From assembly GCA_031002005.1 (NCBI GenBank), contig JARYHS010008074.1, positions 13,338,924 to 13,402,923 on the forward strand: a stretch of 64,000 nt of DNA, in the 5' to 3' direction. Both the position numbers and the translations under genes were made by a program. The notes beneath the pieces were generated by a model. That model was not told the DNA's origin, did no database searches, and saw nothing but the letters and a program-made list of their open reading frames with translations. Source of the DNA: Vandiemenella viatica (lineage: Eukaryota > Arthropoda > Insecta > Orthoptera > Morabidae). Position 1 is the stretch's first letter. Every line of letters begins with the position of its first letter. Shown here one piece after another: positions 23,395-34,880 of this stretch.

Positions 23395-24655
23395 TTTCAC
23401 AAGCCATTATCTCCCTTCACACTTAACCAAAATCAAGGAATGAGGTGTCATTATAAAGCTTATGGTCTCTCCTTTGGTCACATCATATTATAAGAAAGGA
23501 ATTTTTCAGAATTCGACCCTTAAAGGGCAAAAATGTCAATATTTCTAAAAATTTTGTTTTACGAGTCATTTATCCTCCTGGATACCTATCTGAAATCATT
23601 TAATGAAGTACCATTTTAAAGATTAAGATCTCTCCTATGGTGACATCACATATTAAAACAGAAATTTTTTGGAATTCGAGCCTTAAAGGGCAAAAATATC
23701 AATATTTCTGCAACGCGTTTTTGTGTCACGAGCCATTTATCTCCAATGATATCTAACCAATATAAATATATGAGGTTTCTTATTAAAGATTAAGGTCTCC
23801 ACCATGGTAACATTATATTTTAAGAAAGGAATTTTTTGTAATTCGACCCTTAAATGGCAAAAATGTCAATATTTCTAAAATGCGTTTTTTGTGTCTCGAG
23901 CCATTTATCTCCCTGGATATGTAACTGAAGTTGACATATGAAGTGTAATTTTGAAGACTAATGGCTCAGCTTTCGTCACATTATATATTAAGATTTTTGT
24001 TTATTATTATTCAAGTCTTAAAGGGAAAAAGCATCAATTGTGCTACATCGCATTTTGTGTCACGAGCCATTTATCTCCATTAATATCTAACAGAAATAGA
24101 TAAATGAGGTATCACATTAAAGATTAATGTCTCCACCATGGTCAAAATATATTTCAAGAAAGAAATTTTTTGTAATTCGAACTTTAAAGGGCATAAATGT
24201 GAATATTTTTGAAATGTGTTGTTTGTGTCTCGAGCCATTTATCTCCCTGAATATCTAACCGATAAATGAAATCAATAAATGAAGTAGGATTATGAGGAGT
24301 AAGGTCTCCAGTTTGGTAACATCATATTTTAATAGTAGTTTTTTCTGAACTTAACCCTTAAAGGGCAAAGATATCAGCATTTCTAAAATGTGTTTTTTGT
24401 GTCTTGAGACATTTATCTCTCCTGATAGTTAGACAAAATTAATAAACGAGGTATTATTTAAAAGACTTAGGTCTTCATAAGGTTTTCGGATCTGTTATAC
24501 CAAATTTTATAAAAGGAATTATTCAAAATTTGTCCCTTAAAGGGCAAAAGTAATAATATTTCTACAACAATTTTTTTTGTCACGAGCTGTTTATCTCCCA
24601 TGACACCAAACCCAAATAGATAATATATTTTAATATTAAAGTATCCACTTTGGTC
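23395..24655 (+). repeat. Satellite-like tandem array, eight units of about 168 bp
   Basis: The landmark CGAGCCATTTATCTCC recurs at about 23402, 23564, 23731, 23899, 24065, 24233, 24407 and 24585, giving periods of 162, 167, 168, 166, 168, 174 and 178. Each unit then carries TAAAGATTAAGGTCTCCACC, TGGTCACATCATAT, a palindromic ACCCTTAAAGGGCAAAAAT and ATTTCTAAAATGCGTTTTT. The array stops at about 24655, where it meets the Tc1 fragment. The same family lies inverted at 38480-39915. Confidence 0.9.
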
Positions 24656-24962
24656 ACATCCCTCCTCCACCCTGGATCCTTCCGACAATTGTTACAGGGT
24701 GTTTGCTTTCAGACGTTTCACGCCGTATGTGCCAATGTCCATCTGTCCGATGGAGCGTAAAACGTGATTCATCGGAAAAAGCCACCCATCGACACTCTGT
24801 GGACGTCCAGTTGCGGTACTGGCGTGCAAATACCAGCCTTCGTCGCCGATGAACAGCAGTCAGCATAGGTGCATTAACCAGGCGTCTGCTGCGGAGGCCC
24901 ATGCGAAGCAACGTTCGCTGAACCGTTGTTGAGGACAAACTCTTGGTAGCACCTTGGTTCAT
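24654..24962 (-). pseudogene. Tc1-type transposase fragment
   Basis: Open for about 100 codons, from the second DNA-binding helix to just after the first catalytic aspartate (FSDESRF). The second and third acidic residues (D and E) are absent because the element is truncated. The N-terminal part lies in broken frames at 24970-25270. Confidence 0.8.
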
Positions 24963-25383
24963 CTGGGCTGTCAGTTGCTCAACAGTTGCACGTCTATTTG
25001 CCCCAACACATCTCCGTAACCTTCGTTCGCCTCTGTCATCTATAGCCCATGGTGCACCAGATGTTCCACGCCGCTAATTTTGAATAGTGCCATTTTGCCA
25101 TGCACAGCATACTTTCACCATGGCAGCACGTGAACAGTTCCAAAAATTAGCCATTTCCGAAATGCTTCCACCCTTGGCCCAAAAGCCAATAATCATGCCC
25201 CTTTGGATGTCGGATAAATCTCTACATTTCTGCATTACGCCAACGATTGAAATGCTTTCCGATGCCCTAGGACATCCTTTATATACACTCCTCTGTAATG
25301 TGCTACCACCTGCCTTCTGTGATTGGTTATTTCACGTTGACGTCGAAAGTAGGTGCTGGTCACATTAATGTGACTGGACTGTG
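24660..25383 (-). mobile_element. Tc1-like transposon, half element
   Basis: The right end reads, as reverse complement, AGTCCAGTCACATTAATGTG at about 25365-25384, with TA next to it. On the minus strand the transposase fragment reads SSTTVQRTLLRMGLRSRRLV, TAVHRRRRLVFARQYRNW and VAFSDESRFTLHRTDG (24962-24700), the Tc1 helix-turn-helix linker and the first catalytic D (F-S-D-E-S-R-F). The rest of the catalytic domain and the left inverted repeat are missing: sequence breaks at about 24658 into the satellite array. Confidence 0.8.
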
Positions 25384-25384
25384 T

Positions 25385-25809
25385 ATATACCACATGTCAC
25401 TAAGCAATATTAATACAACCAGCCAGCCTGCTATCTCATATTTGGTAGTTTTTTTGTCATTTTACTAGCACTTTCTGCAGTGGTCATTAACAGCTTTGCA
25501 CTAGTAGTAAGAAATACTTTACAGTATTCCTTACTTGTTGATGACTTTGCTATTTATTGATTTTCATTCAACATTAGAGTGGCTGAGAGGCAGTTATAAC
25601 TTATCCACATTTAACATGACAAATGATCAGTAGGCATGGATTTTTGATTCTGCATTTAAAAGCAAAGTGCCTGCTTTTCAACATAGCAGTTGGAGAGTCT
25701 CATCTTACTTTGAGGACAATGTTTCGAATTTTAATCCCACCATTTTGTTTCTTGCATCATCTTTGATCAGAGACACAGCTAACTCACCATTCTGAGAGAT
25801 CTTCGAAAC
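25385..25809. other. Intron sequence between the Tc1 fragment and a Penelope-like element
   Basis: No gene or repeat that I recognise. Confidence 0.4.
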
Positions 25810-27083
25810 ATCTCACGGAAGATATCAGATCAGCTGTAAAGAACTCAGCTCACTTTATACAAATTATTGATGATCTGACGCTAGAGAAGACTGATGTCAT
25901 GGTGAGTTTCGATATTGTCTCATTATTCACTAATGTGCCGGTAGACGAAGCCGTTGCACAAGGAAAGTCTACTGAGTGGGCTGACCTGACAGAGTTCTGC
26001 CTTAAGTCAACTGTGTTCCAGTACGGTGGTCAACTTTATGCTCAAGTTGAAGGTGCGGCAATGGGCTCGCCACTTTCACCTGTAGCCGCCAACATTTTTA
26101 TGGAATCATTCGAGATGAAGGTGCTTAACAACGCGCGCCTAAAACCTAAAAAGTGGATCCGTTACTTTGATGACACTTTTGTTATCTGGCCTCACGGTAA
26201 GGAGAGTTAGCAAGAGTTCTTAAACCACCTGAATAGTGCCCACCCAAGAATTCAGATCACTATGGTTGTGGAAGAAAATGGACAACTGCAATTTCTCGAT
26301 GTCCTTGTTCACAAGTGAGGCGACGGAAGTGTGGGTCACACTGTACATCGCAAGGTGACCCACACTAATAGGTATCTGCACGCCATGTCGCACCATCATC
26401 CGGCAACGAAGAGAGGCGTATTGACATCACTCAACTTAAGAGCTAAGACAGTATGTGACTCGGAAAGTCTGAATGAAGAAATGGAGACACTTACAAAAAT
26501 ATTCCAAGCCAACGGCTATAGTGAATCTGAGATCAGGATGGTTTTAAGACCCAAAAAACCTATGGGAGACGTCAACTTATCCCATGATATTAATGTGCCA
26601 ACAAAATTCGCCTGTCTCCCATACATACAGGGTATCACAGACCGGATTGGGAAATTGTTAAAGCAGGTGGAGGTGCGAATAGTAAATAAGGCTAACTGCA
26701 AACTTGGTCAGTCATTGACAAAGGTAAAAGACAAATTACACCCACACCAGCTTATGGGTGTTTACGAAATTCCCTGCAGTTGTGGCAGTGTTTATATCGG
26801 CGAGACAGGACGCACTGTGGCGGAGAGACTTAAAGAACATATCCGCCACTACAAATATAACCACAGTGACAAATCCGCCGTAGTCCGCCATGCTATTAAT
26901 ACCGGGCATGAAGTAAAATTTCAAGAAACGAGGCTACTGTGGAGAGAAGACCAGTGGTGGCCCCGACGGGTGAAAGAGGCAGCAGAAATTTTAAACAACA
27001 TCAACAACATCAACGAAGATAGCGGCCTCTTACTCTGCGATGCTTGGCGCTCGTTGCTATGTCAACATAAACAGTATCTCTGA
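25810..27083 (+). pseudogene. Penelope-like element: reverse transcriptase and GIY-YIG endonuclease
   Basis: Peptides in order: NSAHFIQIIDDLTLEKTDVM (25835), VSFDIVSLFTNVPVDEAV, GQLYAQVEGAAMGSPLSPV, ANIFMESFEMKVL and KKWIRYFDDTFVIWPHG (26147), the Penelope reverse transcriptase with the catalytic Y/F-x-D-D box (FDDTF). A stop at 26208 and another at about 26316 interrupt it; IQITMVVEENGQLQFLDVLV lies between. Then 26331-27083 is open: KVTHTNRYLHAMSHHHPATK, PYIQGITDRIGKLLKQ, then the GIY-YIG nuclease GVYEIPCSCGSVYIGETGRT, RLKEHIRHYKY, SAVVRHAINTGHEVKF and ILNNINNINEDSGLLL. 5'-truncated. The terminal TGA at 27081-27083 falls inside the hammerhead-like core. Confidence 0.9.
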
Positions 27084-27118
27084 CGAAGGCTGGAGGATAC
27101 CAGCCGAAAGCTTAGGTA
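27075..27118 (+). ncRNA. Hammerhead-ribozyme-like motif at the 3' end of a Penelope-like element
   Basis: CTGACGA at 27080-27086 matches the conserved CUGANGA core. It is followed by a 6-bp helix II (GGCTGG/CCAGCC, loop AGGATA) and GAAA at 27106-27109. Helix I can pair TATCT (27075-27079) with AGGTA (27114-27118; one G-U). The stem III side is AGCT, too short for a stable hairpin alone but self-complementary, as in the minimal dimer-forming hammerheads known from Penelope-like elements. Deviation: one extra A (27087) between the core and helix II, and U at the cleavage-site position. Activity is not shown. Confidence 0.6.
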
Positions 27119-27218
27119 ATGAAATAAACAACGCGGCAAAACCCGAAAGTCAATTAATCAAAAGCCCTTACATCTGTGAATAATCTAAGGCACGCAAGTA
27201 GGATCTCAGAACACAAGT

Positions 27219-27480
27219 ATGCATTGCTTAGTCCATTTCTACAGGGTCTTTGTACGTTGTAGGCTCAATTATGGCTGTGTTGTGTATGGTTTAGCACTAG
27301 TATGTTATGTAACACATTTCTCAATGCAAGAATTGGGCTACCTAGCTGTGATAGCATATGATACCAGGTCATCTTGTGCCACCAGCTTATGGTATGGCAC
27401 TAGGCCCATGTTGCATCGCCACCAGTCAGCCTGGCCATCATCAAAGCATGCTACTCAAAACCCAAAAGCTAGAGTAATTC
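27219..27480 (+). pseudogene. LINE reverse-transcriptase C-terminal scrap
   Basis: The frame reads VHFYRVFVRCRLNYGCVVYG followed by degenerate matches to L-x-x-x-x-N-Q-G-L-R and E-x-x-x-P-x-L-x-x-R. The Y-R-A/V-F/L-V-R-S/C-R-L-D/N-Y-G-C-x-V-Y-G block is typical of Jockey-type non-LTR elements after the RT domain. It is short, with no tail identified. Confidence 0.6.
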
Positions 27481-27651
27481 TATTATTCATTACTTGTTTT
27501 CTTTACCCATAGTTACAGTAAGCCTCCATCATTGCTCATAAATAGGCCAAGCAATGTCACTGCTATTTTAATTATGCTACCTGGTATTTTTCTTTTCCTC
27601 ATACTTCATGAATGAGAGATATTTTCACTATCAGTTCATCATTCTTTACAG

Positions 27652-27839
27652 GCTACCAGGGATCTAGAAAAGCTGAACAAGGAAGTACAACACTTAGAAA
27701 GTTTACTTAAAAATCTTAGTGACAAATACAGGGAAGCGACTGCTGAGCGCCAGATCTTACAAGAAGAGACAGACATCATGCAGAGGAGGCTAATTGCTGC
27801 TGACAAGCTAATATCAGGACTTGGTTCTGAAAATATCAG
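27652..27839 (+). CDS. Dnah10: Dynein heavy chain exon C: stalk coiled coil 2
   Basis: A 188-nt exon starts in phase 0 after TTTACAG and ends in phase 2 with AG|GT inside the arginine codon of SENIR. Its 62 full residues are strongly heptad-like ([18 protein letters not shown]), as expected for the descending stalk helix, and finish with [19 protein letters not shown]. The last part is the conserved junction where coiled coil 2 re-enters the AAA ring at the AAA4/AAA5 boundary; it is nearly invariant in heavy chains (R-L-x-x-A-x-K-L-I-x-G-L). Only 454 bp separate it from exon D, the shortest intron visible. Confidence 0.93.
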
Positions 27840-28293
27840 GTTAATTTCAATTTAAATGAATCTTAAGTTTCTCACATACCATGCCAATAAGTTTTCAAGT
27901 ATTTGCATGTGGTCATTGTATAGAGCTCTTTTCTGGGATTTTGAAATATTACTTCATCTTTAAAGTTATGTAGAAAGCAAAAGTAATATTTGTTTTATTG
28001 TACTCCCTATGAGAGTTCAAAGGGAGATGATCATAGTATACTGTTGATGAAGGCAAACCACCACTAACAAACAGTAACGAATTCTGTCCACATAAAAATG
28101 TTCCTAATATTAAGATAAACTAATAACTTTGAAAAGGTATTACAAATTTGCAGACTTATATTTAAATTGTATATTTTCTGTTGTCTACACTTCTTGATCA
28201 TGCTACTTGCCATTAAAGGGAGATATTTTTTTTTATCAACTTTTAATCTTAAAAAGACTGATTGTAATAAAACATTTTACTTCCATTTTGCAG

Positions 28294-28515
28294 ATGGAAG
28301 CGTGACTTAGCCAATCTGCACATTGAACAAGAAAAGTTAGTAGGAAACTGCCTGCTTAGTTCCAGCTTCCTGTGCTATACAGCACCTTTCAGCTGGGAGT
28401 TCCGACGGCGCATGGTTTATGATGACTGGCTTGTTGATCTAAGAGCAAGGGAGGTTCCAATTGCAGAAATCTTCCGTGTTGAAGCTAATCTCTCAGATGA
28501 TGTAGAAGTAAGCAA
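28294..28515 (+). CDS. Dnah10: Dynein heavy chain exon D: start of AAA5
   Basis: A 222-nt exon lies between a TTTTGCAG acceptor and a consensus GTAAGT donor; both ends split codons (arginine at the start, lysine at the end). It encodes WKRDLANL, then GNCLLSSSFLCY, then FSWEFRRRMV and NLSDDVEVSK. In dynein heavy chains this is the linker into AAA5, usually W-x-x-D-L...L-G-D-C-L-L-x-x-x-F-L-S-Y-x-G. Here the usual D of GDCLL is N and the S of FLSY is C, conservative changes that do not suggest decay. AAA5 normally has no working nucleotide pocket and none is apparent. Confidence 0.93.
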
Positions 28516-29540
28516 GTAAGTATTACATTTTTCAAGCATCATAGTTTTCTATTGCCTTCTTTCATTCAATGGCATGCATAACTTTATCAGAAATTTCCTG
28601 ATCTTCTCCTTGTAAACAAGGAGATTGATAATTGGAAAAGCCAAATGTATCTTCCATGTCTCCTGTCATGGAAAATTGTTAATTGTAATTAGACAAACCC
28701 ATTACACAATCACAACAAACAGAATAAACACCCAAATTGTGGTTAGTAAAATTAAACAGCTGTGGTGACTTAAGTACTTCCATGTAACATTCTTAACAAC
28801 AGCAACATTACATGTATTACATATATATATTGTGAAGAATTGCTAATTTGGTATACGAGTTATGTGCTTGTATTCATTTAAGTCATAAATCAGATTATAT
28901 AGAAGATAACTGATCAATTTCAACAGATTTTAAAGTTTCGTTTATGGAAGTGTATGATATTCAATTTCAAAAGGATAATTCATTTATCGATAGGCATCTA
29001 AGTTTATCATAGAAAAAATATTAAGGTAAACAGTTTATCAAATATGCTAAGATTAGTAAAAGCTAACATCAAAGTGATATTCTCAAAATAGTTTGAAGAT
29101 TTTTTTAGACCAATAAGGTGAGTCACTTTGTGCAAGTTTTGCACAATTTTTCATATATTTTCATTGTTTGGAATGTAAAGAAAATTTTTTTTTCTACTTT
29201 AATTGATGTATTTTACACAATGAGCTGCAATGCACCACAAGTGAACTGCGGAACTCATTTTATCAATGAAATAAGAAAACCATTGCTGTGCATATAGCGG
29301 CATGACCAGACACATGCTATCACAAGAGATGGCATAACAGCTGCATTTTGATGCCAGTGTACAAATTGGCATAAAAATTGGATGTATTTTTTTGGTGACT
29401 GCAATAGTGACTACTTTCCAAAAAAATAATTATGTACCCCATTATGCAACAGAATAATCTCTGTGACAATCAGTCATGGTAATATGTATATATTATTAAA
29501 ATTAGAAATTAGGTTAGGGAAATGGTCCACAACTTAGCTT
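28516..29540. other. Intron sequence after exon D
   Basis: AT-rich; no gene or repeat family that I can name. Confidence 0.4.
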
Positions 29541-29559
29541 TGGATGAGGGATGTGCTGT

Positions 29560-30310
29560 GTCAACACAGAGAAAATAAAAATACTCATAGTTTATTAATT
29601 TTCAAGTCTAGCCCTTTATCAATAAGAGAACATTATGTGGGGTTGGGTGTTCTGAGGGACTGTCTCACAGAAAGACTGTTGTCCAGGAAAATGGTGAAGG
29701 TAAATTCAAACTAAGGACAAGTAGAGGGGCAGTGACTCAGACCTATTACCTGAGTATAGATAAATATCAAAACTGATCTCTGGTGGGTGGGCGGGACAAA
29801 ATAATATAATAAAAGTTAATGATAAATAAGAAAATATATATTCAAAAATTAAACCAAAGTTAAGTTAAACATCAACTCAGTTTTGTCATGGTTCAATTTA
29901 GGTATCAGAGGTAAAGAGAAGATAAAAAAGGAAACAAAGTAAAATAATAATAGCCGGTTATTTTCATGAGACCAGGTGGTTGCCTTGTGCCCTGTTTGTA
30001 CTGGTAGGCAAGTACCAACTTTCTGAGTTCAGAGGACCTGCTGCTATTAGGGATATCTCTGATATATATATACAAAAAAGGGATAGTGAAATGAACCACA
30101 CCTACCTTAGATGATGGTTTCATGGGGTGAACACACACAAAAAGCACAAGAACAGGAAAAACAATGAATATTGCGGTACGTGACCCTTTGTCAACAGGAG
30201 AACATGTATGGAGAGTGAGACAGTCTCATACACCACCCTCCTCCATAATGTCCTCCTGTTGACAAAGGGTCAAGTACCGAAATATTCATTGTTTTTCCTG
30301 TTTCAGTTTG
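29560..30310 (-). mobile_element. Penelope-like element fragment with palindromic, hammerhead-like end
   Basis: Minus-strand peptide 30050-29930 reads SSELRKLVLAYQYKQGTR and QPPGLM, matching the C-terminus (ELCRWELAYQHILQTRLPPG) of the element at 49238-49646. 30160-30310 is an inverted repeat: GGAAAAACAATGAATATT and ACCCTTTGTCAACAGGAG are mirrored by TCCTGTTGACAAAGGGT and AATATTCATTGTTTTTCC. The right arm contains CTGTTGAC, a GGGT/ACC stem and CGAAATATTC (30256-30290). A third partial copy of the arm lies at 29611-29670. Confidence 0.65.
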
Positions 30311-33014
30311 CAACTACTGGATATGAGAGAAACGTTTCATACAGAAGCCGATACTGCAATCTAACTCAATAAATAAGAAAATTAAAAAACAATTAAGTCA
30401 CTCAACACACAATACAAGCCTTAAATAAACAATTGATAAGAGTAAATCACTTTTAAACTAACCTGGAATAGGGTTATCCAATATTATCCAATTAGTAAAC
30501 AGTCGATTTATGTTACATGATAATATCACTAATTCTCAAAAAACTTTTGATGCAGTAAAGTAATTTTACAATAATAATAATCAGAAAGAAAGTTAAATTC
30601 ACTAAAATTCCGTAATTTCAGGACATGTAAATAAGTAAATAAAATATTAAACACTTTGATAGACACACTTGCACTTTCAACATTTAATAACCAAACGTTT
30701 TCGATAATTTCCCAAACTAAAAAGTAAATTTTGTGATGGAATAAAGAATCTAGTATATTATATTAAAGTTTCAAAACATTCAATGCAGTAGAATAAATCA
30801 ATTTTAAAGTTATTTCGTCGTAAACAAAAACGTGATTATTTCGAAATTAAAGTTGCAATTAAACCAGAACACTTCCGTAAACAAAACCACTGTTAAAATA
30901 CGTAATAAAATTCAAAGAAAATTCAGCCAACATCACTTTTTCGGTATAAACAACACTTGAATAATTATTAAAAACAAACAGGTTTTTCCGTTAATGCGTC
31001 TTGATAGTTTCAAACCCAATTTTTGGCAAACAGATAACTTTGCTAATACACCACTGAGAATAACAAAATTTACACCTTTGAAATCAGGAGTAAGCACTGA
31101 ACACAGTGACACTAATTTTATCACGATAATTTGTAATCCAGCAGGGACGTCTAGAAATTGCTCGAATTAGGATACATTTAGGGTCTTCACCAATTGTTTT
31201 TCGGAAACTAATTACCAATGTGCTCACACAATTAATTAATTTACAAGTAAGCGAGTTGTTTTAGAATTATAATCATAATAGTTTTTGTAAACCATAAGGG
31301 CCAGGCTTCACACTGGTAAATTTTTAACACTAACAATAATTCCATTTTGTCAGACTAGTTTTTGGTAAGCGGTAGTGCACATCAAGCATGCGGCTGAGGG
31401 TATATAGGTAGCGACTCAGGCCGTCTGGCTGTCTTTCGTCTTTTGACTTTTGTCTTTATCCGGGAACCTTTTGTATAGTAAACATGCGTTAGTGTGTTTT
31501 GTGTGTGTCGGTTAGACCAGGATCATTTCCAGAAACAGTTGAACCACACTATGGACGCCTCACGGCCATGTTGATTTTTCTTGACAGTTATCGACGCTAG
31601 CTTTGACTATGGACTTTTAATTTTCTATTGGGGTTAGTCAGGTACTCTTCCTCTTCATGACTTGTGATTTTTGGAGACATTTAGTTCGATAGCCAATTCG
31701 ACTGTAAATGCTATTTTTCAAATGTGACTGTGAAATAAACTTAAAAATTTTCATCAGTTGGATTTTTACATACTTTCATAGTGAACGATAACCTTTCCTC
31801 TGCTTTTGGTTTAAATAAGCTTTGTGGTGACCAATAGACTTTACAGTTGAACTATCGTGGCAGATACATGGTGATTTCAATTTATTAATGCAAATTTTTA
31901 GAACTTTCAATAAGTCAAATTTCAGTTAAGGTGACAAAACCTATACTCTTCCCCGAGTATCAGTTTTAATTCTTACACTTTTCCTTTATATCATCTAATA
32001 ACTATCAGGTTTACAGGCTTAACTCACTTACTACTTACTTGTTATGCTCTGTAATACCTACTTATCTGACATCTTTCTTGATTATGATAAAACATTTCTG
32101 AGGGATATGGCAAGTTCAATCATAAACAGTAACCATGTGTTTATGTTTCCTCTGTAAGGTACTATTTTATATAGGTTGCCAATCTTCTTGTATTCACACC
32201 TGCAAGAGATCTCAGTGAGATTGTGAATCACATAAATGAAATCACGGTTGGAAGTCATTCAGTAAGTTATGTCACATGATAATGAAAATTTAATCATACT
32301 CCAAAACTCATTTGTTAAAGATGCAGGTTATCACAAGTTAGTCCACTTTCACATGCTTTTGTTCAGTTGTTATTTATGATGTCACCAAAGATAATAAATT
32401 TTAAATAAAGTTTTAAAACAACTGAAAATGAAACATTTGTTTCCTTCAAGAAGTTAAATGTTTCATTACTTAAGTTCACAATAGCTTCCACTTCATGTCG
32501 TCACTGAATATTTTCTAAATCATAAATCCGTCGATTATTTTCTAAGGCTTATACTCTAATTGTGCTAAATTTTTCTAAGTCAACAGCTACATGTTGGTAA
32601 AATTTAAAAGTATTGTAATTTCCTTATCATGCAGTAAAGTGTAATGGATGAGCTCCATTAACAGACTGGCACTGAGGGGAGAATTGATGACTAGTTATAC
32701 ATTCAAGTGTGTGAAAACTTCAATTCTTAGAATCCCCCACCATCATTTTTTTATTATTATTATTCCTACTGTCCTGAAACTATTTTATCTTTTCAAATGG
32801 TTTATTGTAAAAACTTTTCACTATGATACATTTTTTTCGTCCATAAAACTACCTATACCAAATGGCTTGATTTTCTTTCCCTTTTCATATGATGTGTAAG
32901 GGGCTATTTTTATTTAGTTATTATTATTATTATGGCATCTCACACCTATCTTACTTTCAATCATATTAAATTCTTTCTATTAGTCATAACTCTCTTATTT
33001 AATTATGTTTTAAC
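30311..33014. other. Long AT-rich intronic stretch with a promoter-like module
   Basis: 30311-31330 is extremely AT-rich without any coding. It is followed at 31398-31405 by GTATATAG, a TATA-like box, then CGACTCAGGCCGTC about 20 bp later, and AATAAA at 31734. The arrangement (TATA, initiator-like sequence, polyadenylation signal about 340 bp apart) would suit a solo LTR, but I cannot define ends or a target-site duplication. 31770-33010 shows nothing recognised. Confidence 0.35.
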
Positions 33015-33214
33015 ATGGGTCATATTTTGAGACATGCTGGATTGGTTAATTTGTTAGTGGAGGGAACAGTCGAAGGTAAGAGCTGTAGAGGTAGACAGAG
33101 ATTAGAATATATGAAGCAGATAATTGAGGACGTGGGTTGTAACGGGTATGTAGGAATGAAGAGGCTAGCACAGGATAGGAAGGGATGGAGGATTGCATCA
33201 AACCAGTCTAAAGA

Positions 33215-33246
<32 letters not shown>

Positions 33247-33250
33247 AAAC
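33015..33250 (+). pseudogene. 5'-truncated LINE 3' end with poly(A)
   Basis: The frame reads GHILRHAGLVNLLVEGTVEG, KSCRGRQRLEYMKQIIEDVG and AQDRKGWRIASNQS, and is followed at once by an A-rich tail (33221-33250). The G-H-I/V-L-R...V-E-G...G-R-x-R-x-x-x-x...L-A-x-D-R-x-x-W-R order is the C-terminus of a LINE reverse transcriptase. Only the last ~75 codons are left. Confidence 0.75.
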
Positions 33251-34352
33251 ATAGGGATTTTGTTATTCTTCTTAGAATTTTATGGTCTTTTTAACTATTG
33301 TTATCTCAGATTTAACAAATTCCTATTTCTTAGTTATGTTTGAAACGTGTATGATACAACTTTAGGTGCAATATCTAAGGTTACTTTTTTTCATCCATTA
33401 AACATAATTATCTTCTTCTTTTCTTTTTTTTTTTTAATTAAGCGCCTTTTCATTGTCTGGTGGGAATCTCACTGTCTGCACACATGCACCAGCCTCATGG
33501 TAAAACAAAACTTTCAAATTAAATTACTGTCACAAATCAAATTTTCTAATCCCATAAATACTTATTTTTGAGCGTATTATCAGTGGAGATTATAACAGCC
33601 CTCAGAACCAGCCCTTTTATGAAATTTGGTTTTAAGAATTATGCATAGCAAAATGGGGGTTGATTAATTGTGGATTTGTGTATTTATCTTTGATTAATTG
33701 TGAATTTGTGTCTGTTTGTAATGTAAACAAATGTAAACTGGTTCATGGAGTGAAACTGTGTAATACAATCAAGAACAGTATTATATATGAAACATTAATT
33801 AAAAGTTTGTAAATGTATGTGTTGATGTGAAACATGATGTTTGGAGGACAATTCTCAAAGATTTTGACTGGTTTAAGTTGATAATCTTGTGTGTAAATGT
33901 CTGTAAGCAGTATTAACTGGCATTTTAAGGTATTTTCAATGGTTATGAGTGATTTTGTACCATTTGAAATTATTTTTGTGCAGATTTAATTGTTAATATT
34001 TTGTTAGCATTCGAGAAACATCTTTTGGTCCTTTTTATTGGCTTTCAAATGGTTCTGTTTTGCCTATTTAAAAGATGCATAGATAGCGAGGAGAATTAGT
34101 AGTCAGTCATTGCCAGAAGTTTTGTTTTTGAGTCATCAAACAGTTTTAATCAGTGGGATATTGGTGTACTGGAGTATCTTTGGATGACTTTATTGCTTTA
34201 TCTAAGTGTAATGTTGCTATAGAGCTCACAGGGAAATAAATATGAAGTGGAAGGTGAATTGTTATTTCATGTAGTTATTTAATCCATTCAAATCAATAGT
34301 TAAGTAACCTCTGCAAGAGGGTAAAACCCTCTGGCAGCCAATGTAAGTGAAC
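33251..34352. other. Intron sequence with a second promoter-like module
   Basis: AT-rich; CTATTTAAAAG at 34064-34074 is a good TATA-like box. TAGTCAGTCAT, initiator-like, follows about 30 bp downstream, and AATAAA at 34236. Possibly a solo LTR end; no boundaries found. No coding region. Confidence 0.35.
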
Positions 34353-34622
34353 CAGGGGCGGATCCAGGATTTTGGTTTGGGGGGGGGGGGGGGGCTTGGC
34401 TTGAATGAAATTTGGTTCAGAGGGCTTGTCTTCAGTGGATTTTGGTTCTGGGGGGGGGGGGCTTCAGTCGGCCCTTAGGGTAGTCTTTATAGCCTTCTCG
34501 GGCCTCAAATCCGTAGAGCTAAAAAAAAAAGGTCTCCAAAATTACAGTGGTGTCGGGGGTGGACCTAGATACTTTGGGGGGGGGCTTGAGCGCCCTAGCC
34601 CCCCCCCCTGGATCTGCCCCTG
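34353..34622. mobile_element. hAT-type MITE, 270 bp
   Basis: Ends CAGGGGCGGATCCAGG and CCTGGATCTGCCCCTG are imperfect inverted repeats of the C-A-G-G-G-G-C type usual for hAT miniatures. Flanks AAGTGAAC and CAGTTAAC match at six of eight bases, consistent with an old 8-bp target-site duplication. The inside has long G-runs (34379-34394; 34450-34460; 34575-34584) and no real gene; the open frame across it is compositional. Confidence 0.75.
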
Positions 34623-34880
34623 CAGTTAACTGTATATTGGAGGATGAAGTAAATAAAGATAATGATTTTCAATTGACGACAATTACCAGAGTGAAATTTT
34701 AGAACAAAGGTTTGACTCATAAACTTTTTCAATATCATGTTTATGGTTATATAATACGTGGGTGCTTTACTTCCTCTCCTCTTTCAGGCTCTGATAAACT
34801 ATTACAATCTAAATCTTGGTATTGTTATAAGGACGGATGGCTGTGGTTACAAAAAGCACTATACAAACATAAAACTGTCT

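Noticed and set aside
23395..24655. CRISPR array
   Set aside because: The repeats are whole ~168-bp satellite units with no short-repeat/spacer alternation, in an animal genome.
25087..25368. 93-codon plus-strand frame
   Set aside because: Antisense of the Tc1-like element near its terminal repeat.
34405..34629. 74-codon glycine-rich open frame
   Set aside because: It lies inside the G-run-rich hAT-type MITE; the glycines come from G-tracts.
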